Origin: Arthrobacter sp. Y81
GTDB lineage: Bacteria > Actinomycetota > Actinomycetes > Actinomycetales > Micrococcaceae
Direction: 5' to 3'
NCBI RefSeq assembly: GCF_002929335.1
Contig: NZ_PJIL01000009.1
Span: 1 to 64,000, forward strand
DNA: 64,000 nucleotides
Positions 1 to 8,980 of the stretch are shown here, one piece after another. Below the pieces are notes generated by a model that had not been told where the DNA came from, searched no databases, and saw nothing but the letters and a program-made list of their open reading frames with translations. Within the stretch, counting starts at the first letter, position 1; the number at the start of each line of letters is the position of its first letter. A program made the position numbers and the translations under genes.

Positions 1-104
1 CAATCATCACCGAGGCCACACCTCACTCAAAGGTCAGCCACCGGCCAGCCGCGTCACTAACCTCTCAGGTCAATACACCTAGTCCCGTCCGGATCTCCTC
101 ATGT

Positions 105-1223
105 CTAAGGCATCCGGAGGATCAGCGAAAACAGCGTGGCGTAGTCGTAGCTCGTGGTGCTGTTGGACATGATCACGATTCCCCTGCCCCGTTCCGGGTA
201 GAGGCGCATGATGTTCCAGAACCCCAGCCCCGTGCCGAAGTGCTCCACATAGGATCCGTCGGGCCCGTTCGTGTGCTTCCGGAACCAGCCTGCGGAGTGG
301 TCAAACTGTTTTCCTTTGACGTGTATATCGCGCATCGCCCGTGCCGTGGATTCCTGAAGGATGCGGCGCCCCTCAGAACCCGCGGTAGCTTGCGGAGCCG
401 TGGCGGTCCCCGGCAGTGCCGCCAGTCCGTCATTGAGGTGCAGCCGGGCAAACGCGGCTGCATCCAGCACGGTTCCCACCAGGCCCCCGTAGCCGGCCCC
501 GTCCACCAGGAACGGGTTGATCGAAGAGTGGTCGCCGTGCCTGGGCCCGAGTGTCCCCGTCGGGAGGACCCCCGCCAATACCGGCGCGATGGGGCGGGGG
601 ATACGGACATAGCCAGTGGCCGCGGTATGTCCCGGCGGATACGAGAATCCGGTTGAATCCATGCCAAGCGGGCCAAGGATCTCGCGTTGGACGTAGCCCG
701 TGAAAGGTTCGCCCGACACTTGGCTGATGATCTGCGCCGCCACAAGGTACCCGACGTTTGAATAGTGTCCTGTGCCGCCTACCGGGTAGCGGAACGGGCG
801 GCGCCGGGCCATCAGCTTTCGCAGCATCTCCTCCTGGTCCGGCCTTGGTGAGCCCGCCCGGTGGACCCACTTCACGGGCAGCGGATTGCCCAGGCCGGCC
901 GAATGCGTCAGCAGCTGCCACACCGTGGGCTGGGCATGGCCGGGGGCCCGCAGCCAATCGAGATATTCGTGCACGGGTGCCTGCAGGTCCAGCAGCCCGT
1001 GGTCCGAAAGCCGCAGGGCCGCAGTGGCTGTCACCGGCTTCGTCATCGAAAACCAGGGATAGACCGTACCGGGCGTCGCCGGGGTCAGTGCATCAAGGTC
1101 CGCGTATCCTGTCCCGCCGGAAAAGAGCACCCGCTCCCGCGACACTACGGCCAGGGACATTCCCGGAACGCGGGCCCGTCGGGCCGTGTCAGCCAGGGCG
1201 GCGCGGACCGCGGTCAGATCCAT
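105..1223 (-). CDS. Serine beta-lactamase-fold hydrolase (class C / esterase family)
   Basis: A 372-residue protein of the serine beta-lactamase / penicillin-binding-protein superfamily. The three family motifs are visible: SMTK at about 59-62 (nucleophile Ser and general base Lys), YSN at about 154-156, and HFG at about 328-330. I see no signal peptide, so it is more likely a cytoplasmic esterase or peptidase-like hydrolase than a secreted antibiotic-degrading enzyme; the substrate is unknown. Its start overlaps the 3' end of the upstream corA by 10 bp, so the two are probably co-transcribed and translationally coupled. The fold assignment is firm; a resistance role would be over-reading. 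Confidence 0.85.
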   Translation of the reverse strand: MDLTAVRAALADTARRARVPGMSLAVVSRERVLFSGGTGYADLDALTPATPGTVYPWFSMTKPVTATAALRLSDHGLLDLQAPVHEYLDWLRAPGHAQPTVWQLLTHSAGLGNPLPVKWVHRAGSPRPDQEEMLRKLMARRRPFRYPVGGTGHYSNVGYLVAAQIISQVSGEPFTGYVQREILGPLGMDSTGFSYPPGHTAATGYVRIPRPIAPVLAGVLPTGTLGPRHGDHSSINPFLVDGAGYGGLVGTVLDAAAFARLHLNDGLAALPGTATAPQATAGSEGRRILQESTARAMRDIHVKGKQFDHSAGWFRKHTNGPDGSYVEHFGTGLGFWNIMRLYPERGRGIVIMSNSTTSYDYATLFSLILRMP

Positions 1224-2230
1224 TTGTTGTGCTTGAACGCCGCGTACAGGACCACGCCCATGCCCGCCATCAGGCCAAGGGCCATGGGGTATCCGAAGAT
1301 CCAGTCGAGCTCGGGCATGGTGCGGAAGTTCATTCCGTAGATGGTGCCCACCAGGGTGGGGGCGAAGAGGATGGCGGCCCAGGAGGAGATGCGTTTGACC
1401 TGCTCGCTCTGCGCGAAACTGGATTCCGTCAGGCGCCGCATCTCGTCATTCTGGCGCTGGGCCACCAACGCGGCGTTGACCGTGAGCGCGTTCTGGAGGA
1501 GGGCCCTGAAAGAAGTGGTCCGTTCACCCAGCCGCAGGACGTGGTCCAGGACGTCGCGCAGGTGGTCCAGCAGTTCCGTGCCGGGGAGGTGCTCCGGTGT
1601 TCCGGTGAGCAGGGCCTGCAGGATTCCCGCCAGCGGACTGGTCCCGCGCTGGAACATGATGACCTGGCGGGAGAGCTCATAGATCCGGCGCGACACGTCC
1701 GGGTCTCCGCCGAAGAGGTCATCCTCGATCTCGTCGATGTCGTTTTCCAGCCCGGCCACCACAGGTTCATACTCATCCACCACCTGGTCCAGGATGGCGT
1801 AAAGCACGGCGTCCGGCCCCAGTGCCAGGAACTCCGGCTGGGATTCCATCCTCCGTCGGACGCGGGCAAGGTCCGGTGATTCGGCGTGGCGGACGGTGAC
1901 TACAAAATCCGGTCCCACGAAAACGTGGATCTCACCGAACTCAACCTTTTCGACCTCGTCGAGGTAGCGCGCTGGGCGCAGCACCAGGAAGAGGGTCTCG
2001 CCGTAGTGCTCAAGTTTCGCGCGCTGGTGCCCGGTCAGGGCGTCTTCCACGGCCAGATGACTGAGGTCGAACTCATCCGCCACGGATCGCAGTTCCTGCG
2101 AGTCCGGCCGGTACAGCCCGATCCAGGCCATTCCCTGACGCTGCCGCAGCAGGAAGTAGGTCTCCTCCAGCCCTTCCGGGTCGGTGGTCCGGCGGCCATT
2201 CACATAGACGGCGTTATCAACGATGGTCAC
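1214..2230 (-). CDS. corA: CorA-type magnesium/cobalt channel
   Basis: A 338-residue CorA family divalent-cation channel. It has a long soluble N-terminal domain of about 275 residues rich in acidic helices, then two C-terminal membrane helices. The family signature GMN follows the first helix at about residues 299-301, and the chain ends in a short basic tail, as expected for the cytoplasmic end. The GMN loop is the selectivity filter that recruits hydrated Mg2+ in this family. It is the first gene of a two-gene minus-strand unit with the beta-lactamase-fold hydrolase. Length and motif fit a canonical pentameric channel; Mg2+ versus Co2+ or Zn2+ preference cannot be read from sequence. Confidence 0.93.
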   Translation of the reverse strand: MTIVDNAVYVNGRRTTDPEGLEETYFLLRQRQGMAWIGLYRPDSQELRSVADEFDLSHLAVEDALTGHQRAKLEHYGETLFLVLRPARYLDEVEKVEFGEIHVFVGPDFVVTVRHAESPDLARVRRRMESQPEFLALGPDAVLYAILDQVVDEYEPVVAGLENDIDEIEDDLFGGDPDVSRRIYELSRQVIMFQRGTSPLAGILQALLTGTPEHLPGTELLDHLRDVLDHVLRLGERTTSFRALLQNALTVNAALVAQRQNDEMRRLTESSFAQSEQVKRISSWAAILFAPTLVGTIYGMNFRTMPELDWIFGYPMALGLMAGMGVVLYAAFKHNKWI

Positions 2231-2467
2231 GGCTGCGTCTCCTTCTCCGGAAGGCCATTGGGCCTGACGGTGGCCTTACCCGGCAAGCTGCCAACAGTAT
2301 GCGCCACCGCTGCCGCGAAGCGACGCGATGCCGGCGTAAGGATTTCGTAAAGACCGGGGCCAGGCCGGGCGGCCCCGTGCAGCGGCCCGGTACAGCAACC
2401 CGGTTCAGGGGAGTTTTCAGGGCAATCCCCGAGGTCGGATCGGGCGGGCGCGGGGGAGAATGGCGGT
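2231..2467. other. Divergent intergenic region, corA / yccF
   Basis: A 237-bp gap between the divergently read corA and YccF genes, so it should hold both promoters. I found no strong inverted repeat or clear -35/-10 pair. A purine-rich Shine-Dalgarno stretch lies just before the YccF ATG. Confidence 0.4.
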
Positions 2468-2869
2468 ATGAAGACATTGCTCAACATCATTTGGCTGGTA
2501 TTCGGCGGACTCTGGCTGGCGCTCGGGTATTTCTTGGCGGGGATCATCTGCTGCCTGCTCATCGTGACCATTCCGTGGGGAATCGCGTCCTTCCGGATTG
2601 CGGCCTACACCCTCTGGCCTTTTGGCCGCATGGTGGTGGACAAGCCGGGCGGCAACGGCGTGTTTGCCCTGCTGGGAAATGTGATCTGGCTGTTGGTCGC
2701 AGGAATCTGGATCGCGATCGGCCACGTGGTGACGGCGTTCGCCATGGCCATCACCATCATTGGCATCCCGCTGGCCATTGCCAACCTGAAGCTCATCCCG
2801 GTCTCGCTGATGCCACTCGGCAAGCAGATTGTGCCGACGGACCGGCCGTTCGTCACCAGCTACCGCTAA
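2468..2869 (+). CDS. YccF-domain inner membrane protein
   Basis: A 133-residue, almost entirely hydrophobic protein made of two similar halves, each with a long membrane hairpin. Each half carries a repeated Ile-Pro turn (TIPWGIAS near 34-41 and IGIPLAIAN near 97-105), typical of YccF-domain proteins. No biochemical role is established for the family. It stands alone between corA and the arsR gene, with a GGGGGAG-like ribosome-binding site before ATG 2468. The family assignment is confident; the function is unknown. Confidence 0.8.
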   Translation: MKTLLNIIWLVFGGLWLALGYFLAGIICCLLIVTIPWGIASFRIAAYTLWPFGRMVVDKPGGNGVFALLGNVIWLLVAGIWIAIGHVVTAFAMAITIIGIPLAIANLKLIPVSLMPLGKQIVPTDRPFVTSYR

Positions 2870-2914
2870 GGAGCATGCTCCGGGTCTTGACGCAGGCAGC
2901 GTGCAGGAGCATAT

Positions 2915-2930
2915 TTAACTTATTAGTTAA
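2915..2930. promoter_or_regulatory. Palindromic operator candidate upstream of arsR-type gene
   Basis: A perfect inverted repeat, TTAACT-TATT-AGTTAA, in an AT-rich island that contrasts sharply with the surrounding GC-rich DNA. It lies 21 bp before the ATG of the ArsR-family regulator. Autoregulation by binding such palindromes over the promoter is usual for this family. The repeat is seen directly; binding is inferred. Confidence 0.6.
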
Positions 2931-2951
2931 TTAACGAAAAGGTTATATGCG

Positions 2952-3302
2952 ATGGCGGCCGATCAGCTCACCATGATCTTCGCGGCGCTGGCAGATCCCA
3001 CACGGCGGGCAATCCTGGCGCGCCTTGCCAGCGGCGATGCCACGGTCAACGAGCTGGCGGAGCCTTTCGACATCAGCCTCCCGGCCATTTCCAGGCACCT
3101 CAAAGTGCTGGAAGCCGCCGGGCTGATTTCCCGCAGCCGCTCCGCGCAATGGCGGTCCAGCCGCCTCGAAGCCGGGCCCCTCCAGGAGGCCACCCAGTGG
3201 ATGGAAACGTACCGCCGCTTCTGGGACTCCAGCTTCGACCGCCTGGACACGCACCTCAAGAGAATCCAATCCCAGGAAACCGAGGATGACCCAAATGGTT
3301 GA
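2952..3302 (+). CDS. ArsR/SmtB-family transcriptional regulator
   Basis: A 116-residue winged-helix repressor of the ArsR family. The region about 8-75 has the typical start (FAALADPTRRAILARL) and recognition helix (ISLPAISRHLKVLEAAGL). There is no metal-binding Cys motif, so it belongs to the metal-independent subgroup commonly paired with SRPBCC proteins. The gene overlaps the following SRPBCC gene, and a perfect palindrome lies just upstream, so autoregulation of a two-gene operon is likely. The ligand is unknown. Confidence 0.88.
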   Translation: MAADQLTMIFAALADPTRRAILARLASGDATVNELAEPFDISLPAISRHLKVLEAAGLISRSRSAQWRSSRLEAGPLQEATQWMETYRRFWDSSFDRLDTHLKRIQSQETEDDPNG

Positions 3303-3798
3303 CAAAGCAGGACCAACGGAAGTTTCAGCGCAGCTGTTGACGCCAGACGACTCGATGCTGGTCATCACCCGTGACTTCGCCGCCCCCATCGGCGTCGTGT
3401 GGTCCGCCCTCACGGACCCGGACCAGGCTCCGGCCTGGTGGGGGCCGCGCGGATTCCACACGCCGCGGGAGACCATCGAAGCCGACTTCGAAGTGGGCGG
3501 CATGTACCGTGCCTGCATGGTCAGGGAAGAGACAGGCGAGAAGCTCTGGTGGAGCGGGGTCAACACCGAAATCGATCCGCCGCACCGCCTCGTGTTCACC
3601 CACGCCTGGGACAATGCGGACGGCACCCGGGGCTTCGAAACGGAAGTGACCTTTGAACTCGAGGAAACCGGCCCGGCCACGACCCGGATGACGTTCACCC
3701 AGGGACCCTTCGACACTACGGAGAACCGCGACGGGCATGGCGGGGGCTGGGGCGAGTCGTTCGACCGCTTGGCAGAGCACCTCGGCAGCGCGGCCTGA
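3295..3798 (+). CDS. SRPBCC (AHA1/START-like) domain protein
   Basis: A protein of about 167 residues with the AHA1-type SRPBCC fold. Landmarks are ISRDF-like and PDQAPAWWGP motifs near the N-terminus, a WWSGV strand in the middle and a C-terminal helix with GWGESFDRLAEHL. This fold forms a hydrophobic ligand cavity. Two in-frame ATGs exist, at 3286 and 3295. I prefer 3295 because a GAGG box at 3282-3285 then sits 9 bases upstream. Either start overlaps the arsR stop codon, giving translational coupling. The ArsR-SRPBCC pairing is common in actinobacteria, but the ligand or enzymatic role is not known. Confidence 0.82.
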   Translation: MVDKAGPTEVSAQLLTPDDSMLVITRDFAAPIGVVWSALTDPDQAPAWWGPRGFHTPRETIEADFEVGGMYRACMVREETGEKLWWSGVNTEIDPPHRLVFTHAWDNADGTRGFETEVTFELEETGPATTRMTFTQGPFDTTENRDGHGGGWGESFDRLAEHLGSAA

Positions 3799-3830
3799 GC
3801 CGCTCTACTTTTTGGCTGTCATAGGCACCC

Positions 3831-4583
3831 TTACGCCCGTCGGAACGCGCCGCCGTCGAGAAGCGCGACGGCGGCGCTCCGGTTGAGTTCCGCCGCGATC
3901 TCCACGTCCTCGTGGTAGCCGCCGAAAACCAGTTCCCGTCCACTGGAGCATTCGAGCAGTGTCTCATTGAGGAGCGGCCCGGCAGCGGCGAAGGCGTCCA
4001 TGGCCCACCGGGCTTCAGGGGAGAAACCTGCCCGGCGGTGCTCAGGCAGCGACGCCAGGAAAGCACCCGCGCCCAACTGGTCCTCGAGCGCCGGGCGGAG
4101 TCCGCCGTCGGGCCATTTTTCGCCGGCCGCGATGACGGCGATCACTGCCGCCGGCGGAAGGTTCCGGGCGGCCCAGTCCGCCGTGGCCCGGGCGTTCCGG
4201 AGGCACACCGCCGCCACCCGCGGCACCGCTCCCGCCAGGGAGTGGGCAAGTGTCGAGCCGTTGGGCGACGGCAGCACCACACGGTCCAGGGTGGGCACGT
4301 CCCGCAGGCTCGCGGGCGACAGGCTCACGCCGTTGCCGCCGCGACGGCCGGCCAGCACTGCCTCCTGCTGCGCGGCGAAATCAGCCGCAGTGCTGTCGTT
4401 CCAGCGGTAAGGAAACACCTCGGCGCCGCGGTCCACGGCAACGCTCACGCACGTGGTGAAACACAGAACGTCCACCACCACGGCCAGTTCGGCCCCAGGC
4501 GCAACGGCCACGGCGCCGTCGTGCCCCCAGTCGAAACGGACGGTGAACGGCAACTGCCGGTGCGCGGCGGGCACCTCGCTCAC
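3831..4583 (-). CDS. 2-phosphosulfolactate phosphatase (ComB) family protein
   Basis: A protein of about 250 residues resembling ComB, the Mg-dependent phosphatase that converts 2-phosphosulfolactate to sulfolactate. Family-like segments include DVLCFTTCVSVAVDRGAEVFP near the N-terminus, a central LPSPNGSTL segment and VIAAGEKWPDG. The GTG start at 4583 overlaps the TGA of the upstream HD gene as GTGA, so I chose it over longer in-frame extensions that merely read back through that gene. ComB acts in coenzyme M synthesis in archaea; bacterial homologues like this are of uncertain role, and the other coenzyme M genes are not here. Confidence 0.72.
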   Translation of the reverse strand: MSEVPAAHRQLPFTVRFDWGHDGAVAVAPGAELAVVVDVLCFTTCVSVAVDRGAEVFPYRWNDSTAADFAAQQEAVLAGRRGGNGVSLSPASLRDVPTLDRVVLPSPNGSTLAHSLAGAVPRVAAVCLRNARATADWAARNLPPAAVIAVIAAGEKWPDGGLRPALEDQLGAGAFLASLPEHRRAGFSPEARWAMDAFAAAGPLLNETLLECSSGRELVFGGYHEDVEIAAELNRSAAVALLDGGAFRRA

Positions 4584-5467
4584 GCCAGCTTGCCTTCGGG
4601 GTTCAGCTCGCCTTTGAGGTTGCGTCGGGCGGAATCCAGCCAGAGTTCCCGGCCGCGGGCCGTGTTGAACAGCGGGTCCAGTTCCAGCAGGTGACGGACG
4701 ACGGCGGCGCGTCCGGCCGCGAAGTCGGCGTCGCCGATGTGCGCGAAGTCTTCCCGGACGGCGCTGAGGTAGCGGCCGTAGGCCTTTGGTTCGCCGCCGA
4801 GTACGGAAAGGTCCGCGTCGCAGAGGAGGGCGCCGTCGTCGTCCCCGGCATCCGGCCGGTGGTCGGCAGTGAGCCGGACCAGCCGCCCCACCTCGTACGC
4901 CTCGTCTTCGGACAGGCCTGCATGCAGGAGCCGGTCCTCGGCGAGCCTGGCTGATTCCTCCTCGTCCTGGCCGGCGATGCCGCGGTACACGGCGTCGTGG
5001 AACCACGCGGCAAGGACTACGGTGCGGGGCGGATCGGCAGGTTCGGTGAGCAGGTCCAGGGCCTCGAGGACGGACAGCAGGTGGGTGCGGCCGTGGTACT
5101 TGCGGTGCTCCTCGCCCCAGCGGTCCAGGAGGTCCAGGAAGAGGGCGTCGTGGCCCGGCAGCACGGCGTTCCAGCGGTTCAGCAGCGGCACCTTGAGGGC
5201 TTTGCCGCGCTCGCGGGCCGGGATACGGAGGCCGCTGGCGATCAGTTTGCGGACCAGGACCCGGGCCTCCACGGGGATGGCGCCGGCTGCCACGAGGGCG
5301 TCATACCGGGCTTCGGAGACGTCGTAGTGGTCGCCGTCGAACGCCCTGTCCGTAATGCCGGCGGCGTCCGCGAAGCTGTGCAGCTCCTCGAGGGACGTGT
5401 CCGAGATGAGGTGCGAAAAGTGGGTTCCGTGGGCTGGCCAGAGCGGCGGATCCAGGTAGACGGCCAT
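4580..5467 (-). CDS. DUF4031 - HD-domain phosphohydrolase fusion
   Basis: A 295-residue two-domain protein. Residues 1 to about 85 match the short DUF4031 family (start MAVYLDPPLWPAHGTHFSHL). Residues about 105-260 look like an HD-type metal phosphohydrolase, with a YHGRTH segment, the HD pair in WFHDAVY, a DHRPD segment and a late acidic DADLSVLG. HD proteins cleave phosphoesters of nucleotides or similar compounds; the substrate here is unknown. It is translated upstream of, and coupled by GTGA overlap to, the ComB-like phosphatase, suggesting a shared phosphate-ester job. The start is set by the first ATG, followed directly by the DUF4031 signature. Confidence 0.78.
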   Translation of the reverse strand: MAVYLDPPLWPAHGTHFSHLISDTSLEELHSFADAAGITDRAFDGDHYDVSEARYDALVAAGAIPVEARVLVRKLIASGLRIPARERGKALKVPLLNRWNAVLPGHDALFLDLLDRWGEEHRKYHGRTHLLSVLEALDLLTEPADPPRTVVLAAWFHDAVYRGIAGQDEEESARLAEDRLLHAGLSEDEAYEVGRLVRLTADHRPDAGDDDGALLCDADLSVLGGEPKAYGRYLSAVREDFAHIGDADFAAGRAAVVRHLLELDPLFNTARGRELWLDSARRNLKGELNPEGKLA

Positions 5468-5627
5468 GAGGGAAGTCTAGTGCCGCGGGCGCCCGTGCCT
5501 GGTGCGGGAATGCCTGAGCGGTCGGCAGATCGCCTGGATGTATGGACCACGGCTGGCTGTGCAGCCAGCGGGTTCCACTGCCAGGGCGGCCTGCTTTTTT
5601 GTCTGACCCCTTTGGCAGAGTTATCCC

Positions 5628-7364
5628 ATGGAAGCTGTTGGAGAACTCGCCCCGAACCAGGCCCCGCGCCTAGGGCAGATTTCCAGCGCTCCGTTAGAGC
5701 CTGTGCCGCTGGGCCGGACGCTGCATGCCGTTCCTCCGGATGGCCGCTTCGGCCGTGGTTCTAGCAGTCAGCCGGAGTCCGGCGCCGGCGGGTCCAGTGA
5801 TCTGGCGCGGTGCCTTGAGCTGCTCAGGACCTTGAGTTCGACGGCGGTCGACGACGCCGCGCTGCTCGGCTTCCGCGAGGCCGCGGACTTCGCCGACAAG
5901 GTCGAGGAAATCTCCCGGGCCGCCGAATACCTGCAGATCGTCGCGGCCGGGGCCGTGGACCGGAGCCGCCGGGAAGCCGCAGCGGCTGCGCGCCCGGCCG
6001 CAGTCGGCTCAGGCGCGGGCGGCTCCAGCACCGGGGTTGGCTGGGTCACGGGATGGGGCGCAGAAACGGCCGCAGCGGATCATGAGGCGCCCCCGGCGCC
6101 GAACCCCGCCAATTCGGACCCCGCCAATTCGGACCCGGCTGATGACGGGTCCCGGAACGCGGCCGAGTTCCTCCGGGCACGGCTACGGATCAGCGCATCC
6201 GAGGCCCGGCGCCGGATCAGTCTCGCGTCCGCGGTGCTGCCCCGGACCGGGTTTGCGGGCAACACGGAACCGGCGGTGCGGCCCGAACTCGCCGCCGCCG
6301 TCGCCACCGGGACCGTCGCGTCCCGGGCCGCGACCATCATCACTCTGGCCCTGGACCGCGTCCGGCACCACGCCACCGAGGACACCACAGCCCGGATGGA
6401 ACACGCCCTGACCCGCACCGCAGCCCAATACGACACCGACTTCCTCACCCGGATCGCCCGCCGCTGGACCGACGCGATCGACCAGGACGGATCCGAACCT
6501 TCCGAGGAAGAACTCCGCCGCCGCCAGGGCGTCTTCCTCCGCCCGGCCCGCCGCGGACTCCACCACCTGGAAATCTTCGCCACCCCGGACCAGTACGAAC
6601 CCCTCCTGACCGTCATGAACACCGCCACCAACCCCCGCACCGGGGCGGTTGCTGACAGCGACGGCACGGACAGCGACGGAAACGGCGGCGGCCGCGGAAC
6701 CGACACCAGCGGAACCGGCGGCGGACCTGACGCCGATCTGGACCAGCGGACCCGTCCGCAGCGGCTCCTCGACGGCCTGGTCGGTGCCTGCAAAGCAGCC
6801 CTCACCACCGATTCGCTGCCCGCCGCGGGAGGGCTCCGGCCCCAGGTGATGGTCACCATCGACTACCGCGACCTGCTGGACCGCCTCGAACACACCACCG
6901 CCCAGGGACCCCGCTACCGAACCGGAAGCACCGGCAGGCTCCCCGGCACGGGCTCGTGCACGTTCACCGGCCCGGTCCCGGCGTCCACGGTCCGGAAGAT
7001 CGCCTGCGATGCGGACATCATCCCCGTCCTCCTCGGCAGCCAGGGACGCATCCTGGACATCGGCCGCACCACCAGGATCTTCCCGCCCCACATCCGCAAA
7101 GCCATCACCGCCCGCGACCAGGGCTGCGCCTTCCCCGGCTGCACCATCCCCGCCCCCTGGTGCGAAGCCCACCACATCACCTATTGGTCACACGGCGGAC
7201 CCACCAGCACCGACAACGGAACCCTGCTCTGCTCCCATCACCATCATTTGATCCACAAGGAGAAGTGGACCATCCAGGTCAAAACCGGCATCCCCTGGTT
7301 CATCCCGCCACCACACATCGACCCACGCCAAAGACCTCAGCAGAACGACTACTTCAAGACGTGA
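5628..7364 (+). CDS. DUF222 / HNH endonuclease-like protein (13E12 family)
   Basis: A 578-residue member of the actinobacterial DUF222 '13E12' family. It has a long helical DUF222 region, a low-complexity Gly/Asp/Ser-rich linker around 340-380, and a C-terminal HNH motif (CAFPGCTIP, then EAHHITYW and LLCSHHHHLIH). These proteins occur in multiple diverging copies in actinobacterial genomes and are often carried as mobile or selfish-like genes, but their activity is largely untested. The Zn-ligand Cys and His pairs and the catalytic His cluster are intact, so it is not obviously dead. A 15-bp tandem duplication at 6105-6134 lies within the linker before DUF222. Confidence 0.85.
   Translation: MEAVGELAPNQAPRLGQISSAPLEPVPLGRTLHAVPPDGRFGRGSSSQPESGAGGSSDLARCLELLRTLSSTAVDDAALLGFREAADFADKVEEISRAAEYLQIVAAGAVDRSRREAAAAARPAAVGSGAGGSSTGVGWVTGWGAETAAADHEAPPAPNPANSDPANSDPADDGSRNAAEFLRARLRISASEARRRISLASAVLPRTGFAGNTEPAVRPELAAAVATGTVASRAATIITLALDRVRHHATEDTTARMEHALTRTAAQYDTDFLTRIARRWTDAIDQDGSEPSEEELRRRQGVFLRPARRGLHHLEIFATPDQYEPLLTVMNTATNPRTGAVADSDGTDSDGNGGGRGTDTSGTGGGPDADLDQRTRPQRLLDGLVGACKAALTTDSLPAAGGLRPQVMVTIDYRDLLDRLEHTTAQGPRYRTGSTGRLPGTGSCTFTGPVPASTVRKIACDADIIPVLLGSQGRILDIGRTTRIFPPHIRKAITARDQGCAFPGCTIPAPWCEAHHITYWSHGGPTSTDNGTLLCSHHHHLIHKEKWTIQVKTGIPWFIPPPHIDPRQRPQQNDYFKT
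6105..6134 (+). repeat. 15-bp in-frame tandem duplication in the DUF222 gene
   Basis: Two perfect adjacent copies of a 15-bp unit encoding P-A-N-S-D, followed by a partial third (P-A-D-D). The repeat lies in an unstructured linker, so copy-number change would be tolerated and reading frame preserved. This is direct sequence observation. Confidence 0.9.
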
Positions 7365-7508
7365 ATACCGGGTGAGGTCGGGCGCCGCTATGGGTCGAAC
7401 CGGAAGCGTGGAATGGAATCGGCCCGGTGCTAACGGCCGAGGCCAGCCAGCTGCCGTAGTCCGACGCAGCGTAAGCACCAGGCCTCGCCTGCGGCTGGTC
7501 ATTACGCC

Positions 7509-8843
7509 CTATGCCGGGGCGGGCGGGATGTTCTGGTTGCCGCGGAACACGTTGTCCGGATCGAACTCCCGCTTCACCTGGGATAGCCGGACGAAGTTCT
7601 CGTTCCCGAAGGCTGCCTGGACACGTGCCTGCCCTTCGTCACCCACGAAGTTCAGCCACACTCCGCCGGTGGCATACGGCGCAATGTCATGGCGAAACCT
7701 CTTGACCCAGGCCTTGGCTTCCTGCCCGCCTTCGGGAGTCTCCTCGATGCCGAAGGGGTGGCTGACCCAGCTGGCGTTGCGGTTCTGCAGGGGAGTCAGG
7801 GCGGCAGCGGGTCCGCCCACAGCCCCGCCCCAACGGGCTATCAGCTGTTGGGAATGCGGTCCCGGGAGGCTGCGAGCTGAATCGATGAAGATATCCAGCG
7901 CGTCGTCGGAGAGCTCGTTATGATAATCGGCGCTCCAGTAGTTGTAGAGGTTGGGCGGATCGTCGATCATGCACTGGAAATCGGCGTAGTTCATGTCGCC
8001 CACGAGGTCAACGGCGGGACCCAACTCACGGTACGGTTTGGCCTGTTCGGCACCCTCGCCCGCATCGCCGGCGAACACGTACGCCATCCCCACGGCCAAC
8101 TTCCCGAGCATTTCTTCCGGCACGAACGGCTCCGGCGGGGCTGTCAGGTACACCAGGGCTGAGCCGACGGCGTCCGGCGCCTTGAGTGCCAGGTCGCGGT
8201 AGCCGCGGCTGATCTCCGGCGCCGCGTCGCCCGGCCAGAGCATCAGTCCGGCATGGACTGTTGGACCTAGTTGGTGGAGCGCGAATTTGAAGGACGTGGC
8301 CACCCCGAAGTTTCCGCCACCGCCGTGCAGTGCCCAGAACAGTTCGGGGTTCTCTTGAGCGCTGGCCGTCACCAGTTCGCCGGCTGCCGTGACGAGGTCC
8401 ACCGAGACAAGGTGATCGCAGGCGAAGCCGTATGCCCTTTCCAACCAGCCCGAGCCGCCGCCCAGGGTGAAGCCGGCCAACCCTGTGGTGGAGACGCGGC
8501 CACCGGTCATGGCCAGGCCGTACTGCTGTGTGGCACGGTCGAACTCCCCGCAGGTCACGCCGGCGCCAATGGTTACAGTGCGGCTTTCCGGGTCCACCTC
8601 AATGGACTTCATCGGGCGCACATCCACCACCAGGCCGCCGTCGTTCATGGACATCCCGGCGACTGAATGCCCGCCTGCGCGGACAGCTACGGCAAGTTCG
8701 TTGTCCCGTGCATGCTTCAGGGCCTCGGCCACTTCGCCGGCAGTGCCGCATGGCGCAATCACGGCAGGGCGCCGGTCGATCATCGCGTTGAAAAGCTTCC
8801 GGGATGCGTCATAGTCCGGACTGTCAGGCCTGATCCATTGCAT
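7509..8843 (-). CDS. FAD-linked oxidase, berberine-bridge-enzyme type
   Basis: A 444-residue flavoprotein with a PCMH-type FAD-binding domain (about 35-205) and a C-terminal BBE segment containing the usual YNYW...Y region. GGHSVAGMS near 68-76 supplies the His that carries covalent FAD in this family. A Cys in YGFACDHL is placed like the second covalent attachment residue of bicovalent members, so bicovalent FAD is plausible. I chose ATG 8843 because an AAGGAG box lies 7 bases upstream; a longer in-frame reading has no such site. The substrate is unknown; family members oxidise sugars, alkaloids or polyketides. It is divergent from the molybdate operon. Confidence 0.85.
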   Translation of the reverse strand: MQWIRPDSPDYDASRKLFNAMIDRRPAVIAPCGTAGEVAEALKHARDNELAVAVRAGGHSVAGMSMNDGGLVVDVRPMKSIEVDPESRTVTIGAGVTCGEFDRATQQYGLAMTGGRVSTTGLAGFTLGGGSGWLERAYGFACDHLVSVDLVTAAGELVTASAQENPELFWALHGGGGNFGVATSFKFALHQLGPTVHAGLMLWPGDAAPEISRGYRDLALKAPDAVGSALVYLTAPPEPFVPEEMLGKLAVGMAYVFAGDAGEGAEQAKPYRELGPAVDLVGDMNYADFQCMIDDPPNLYNYWSADYHNELSDDALDIFIDSARSLPGPHSQQLIARWGGAVGGPAAALTPLQNRNASWVSHPFGIEETPEGGQEAKAWVKRFRHDIAPYATGGVWLNFVGDEGQARVQAAFGNENFVRLSQVKREFDPDNVFRGNQNIPPAPA

Positions 8844-8980
8844 TGCAACGCTCCTTCGCGCTGGCGGCTCCGCCCCCACGAAAAATCGTACTGCCGCAAC
8901 CCTTGGCCGGGCTATGGCTCCTTCTTACGGGAGTCTTTCGCTTGGGCTGGCCCGCTTTTCCGATTCGTCGGTTACTCCGA

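Noticed and set aside
105-1223. Beta-lactamase antibiotic-resistance gene.
   Set aside because: The fold motifs are present, but there is no signal peptide and it is coupled to corA, which fits a cytoplasmic hydrolase better.
5628-7364. Evidence of a mobile element or intein around the HNH protein.
   Set aside because: No flanking repeats, integrase or attachment-like duplication; the DUF222 context explains the HNH domain.
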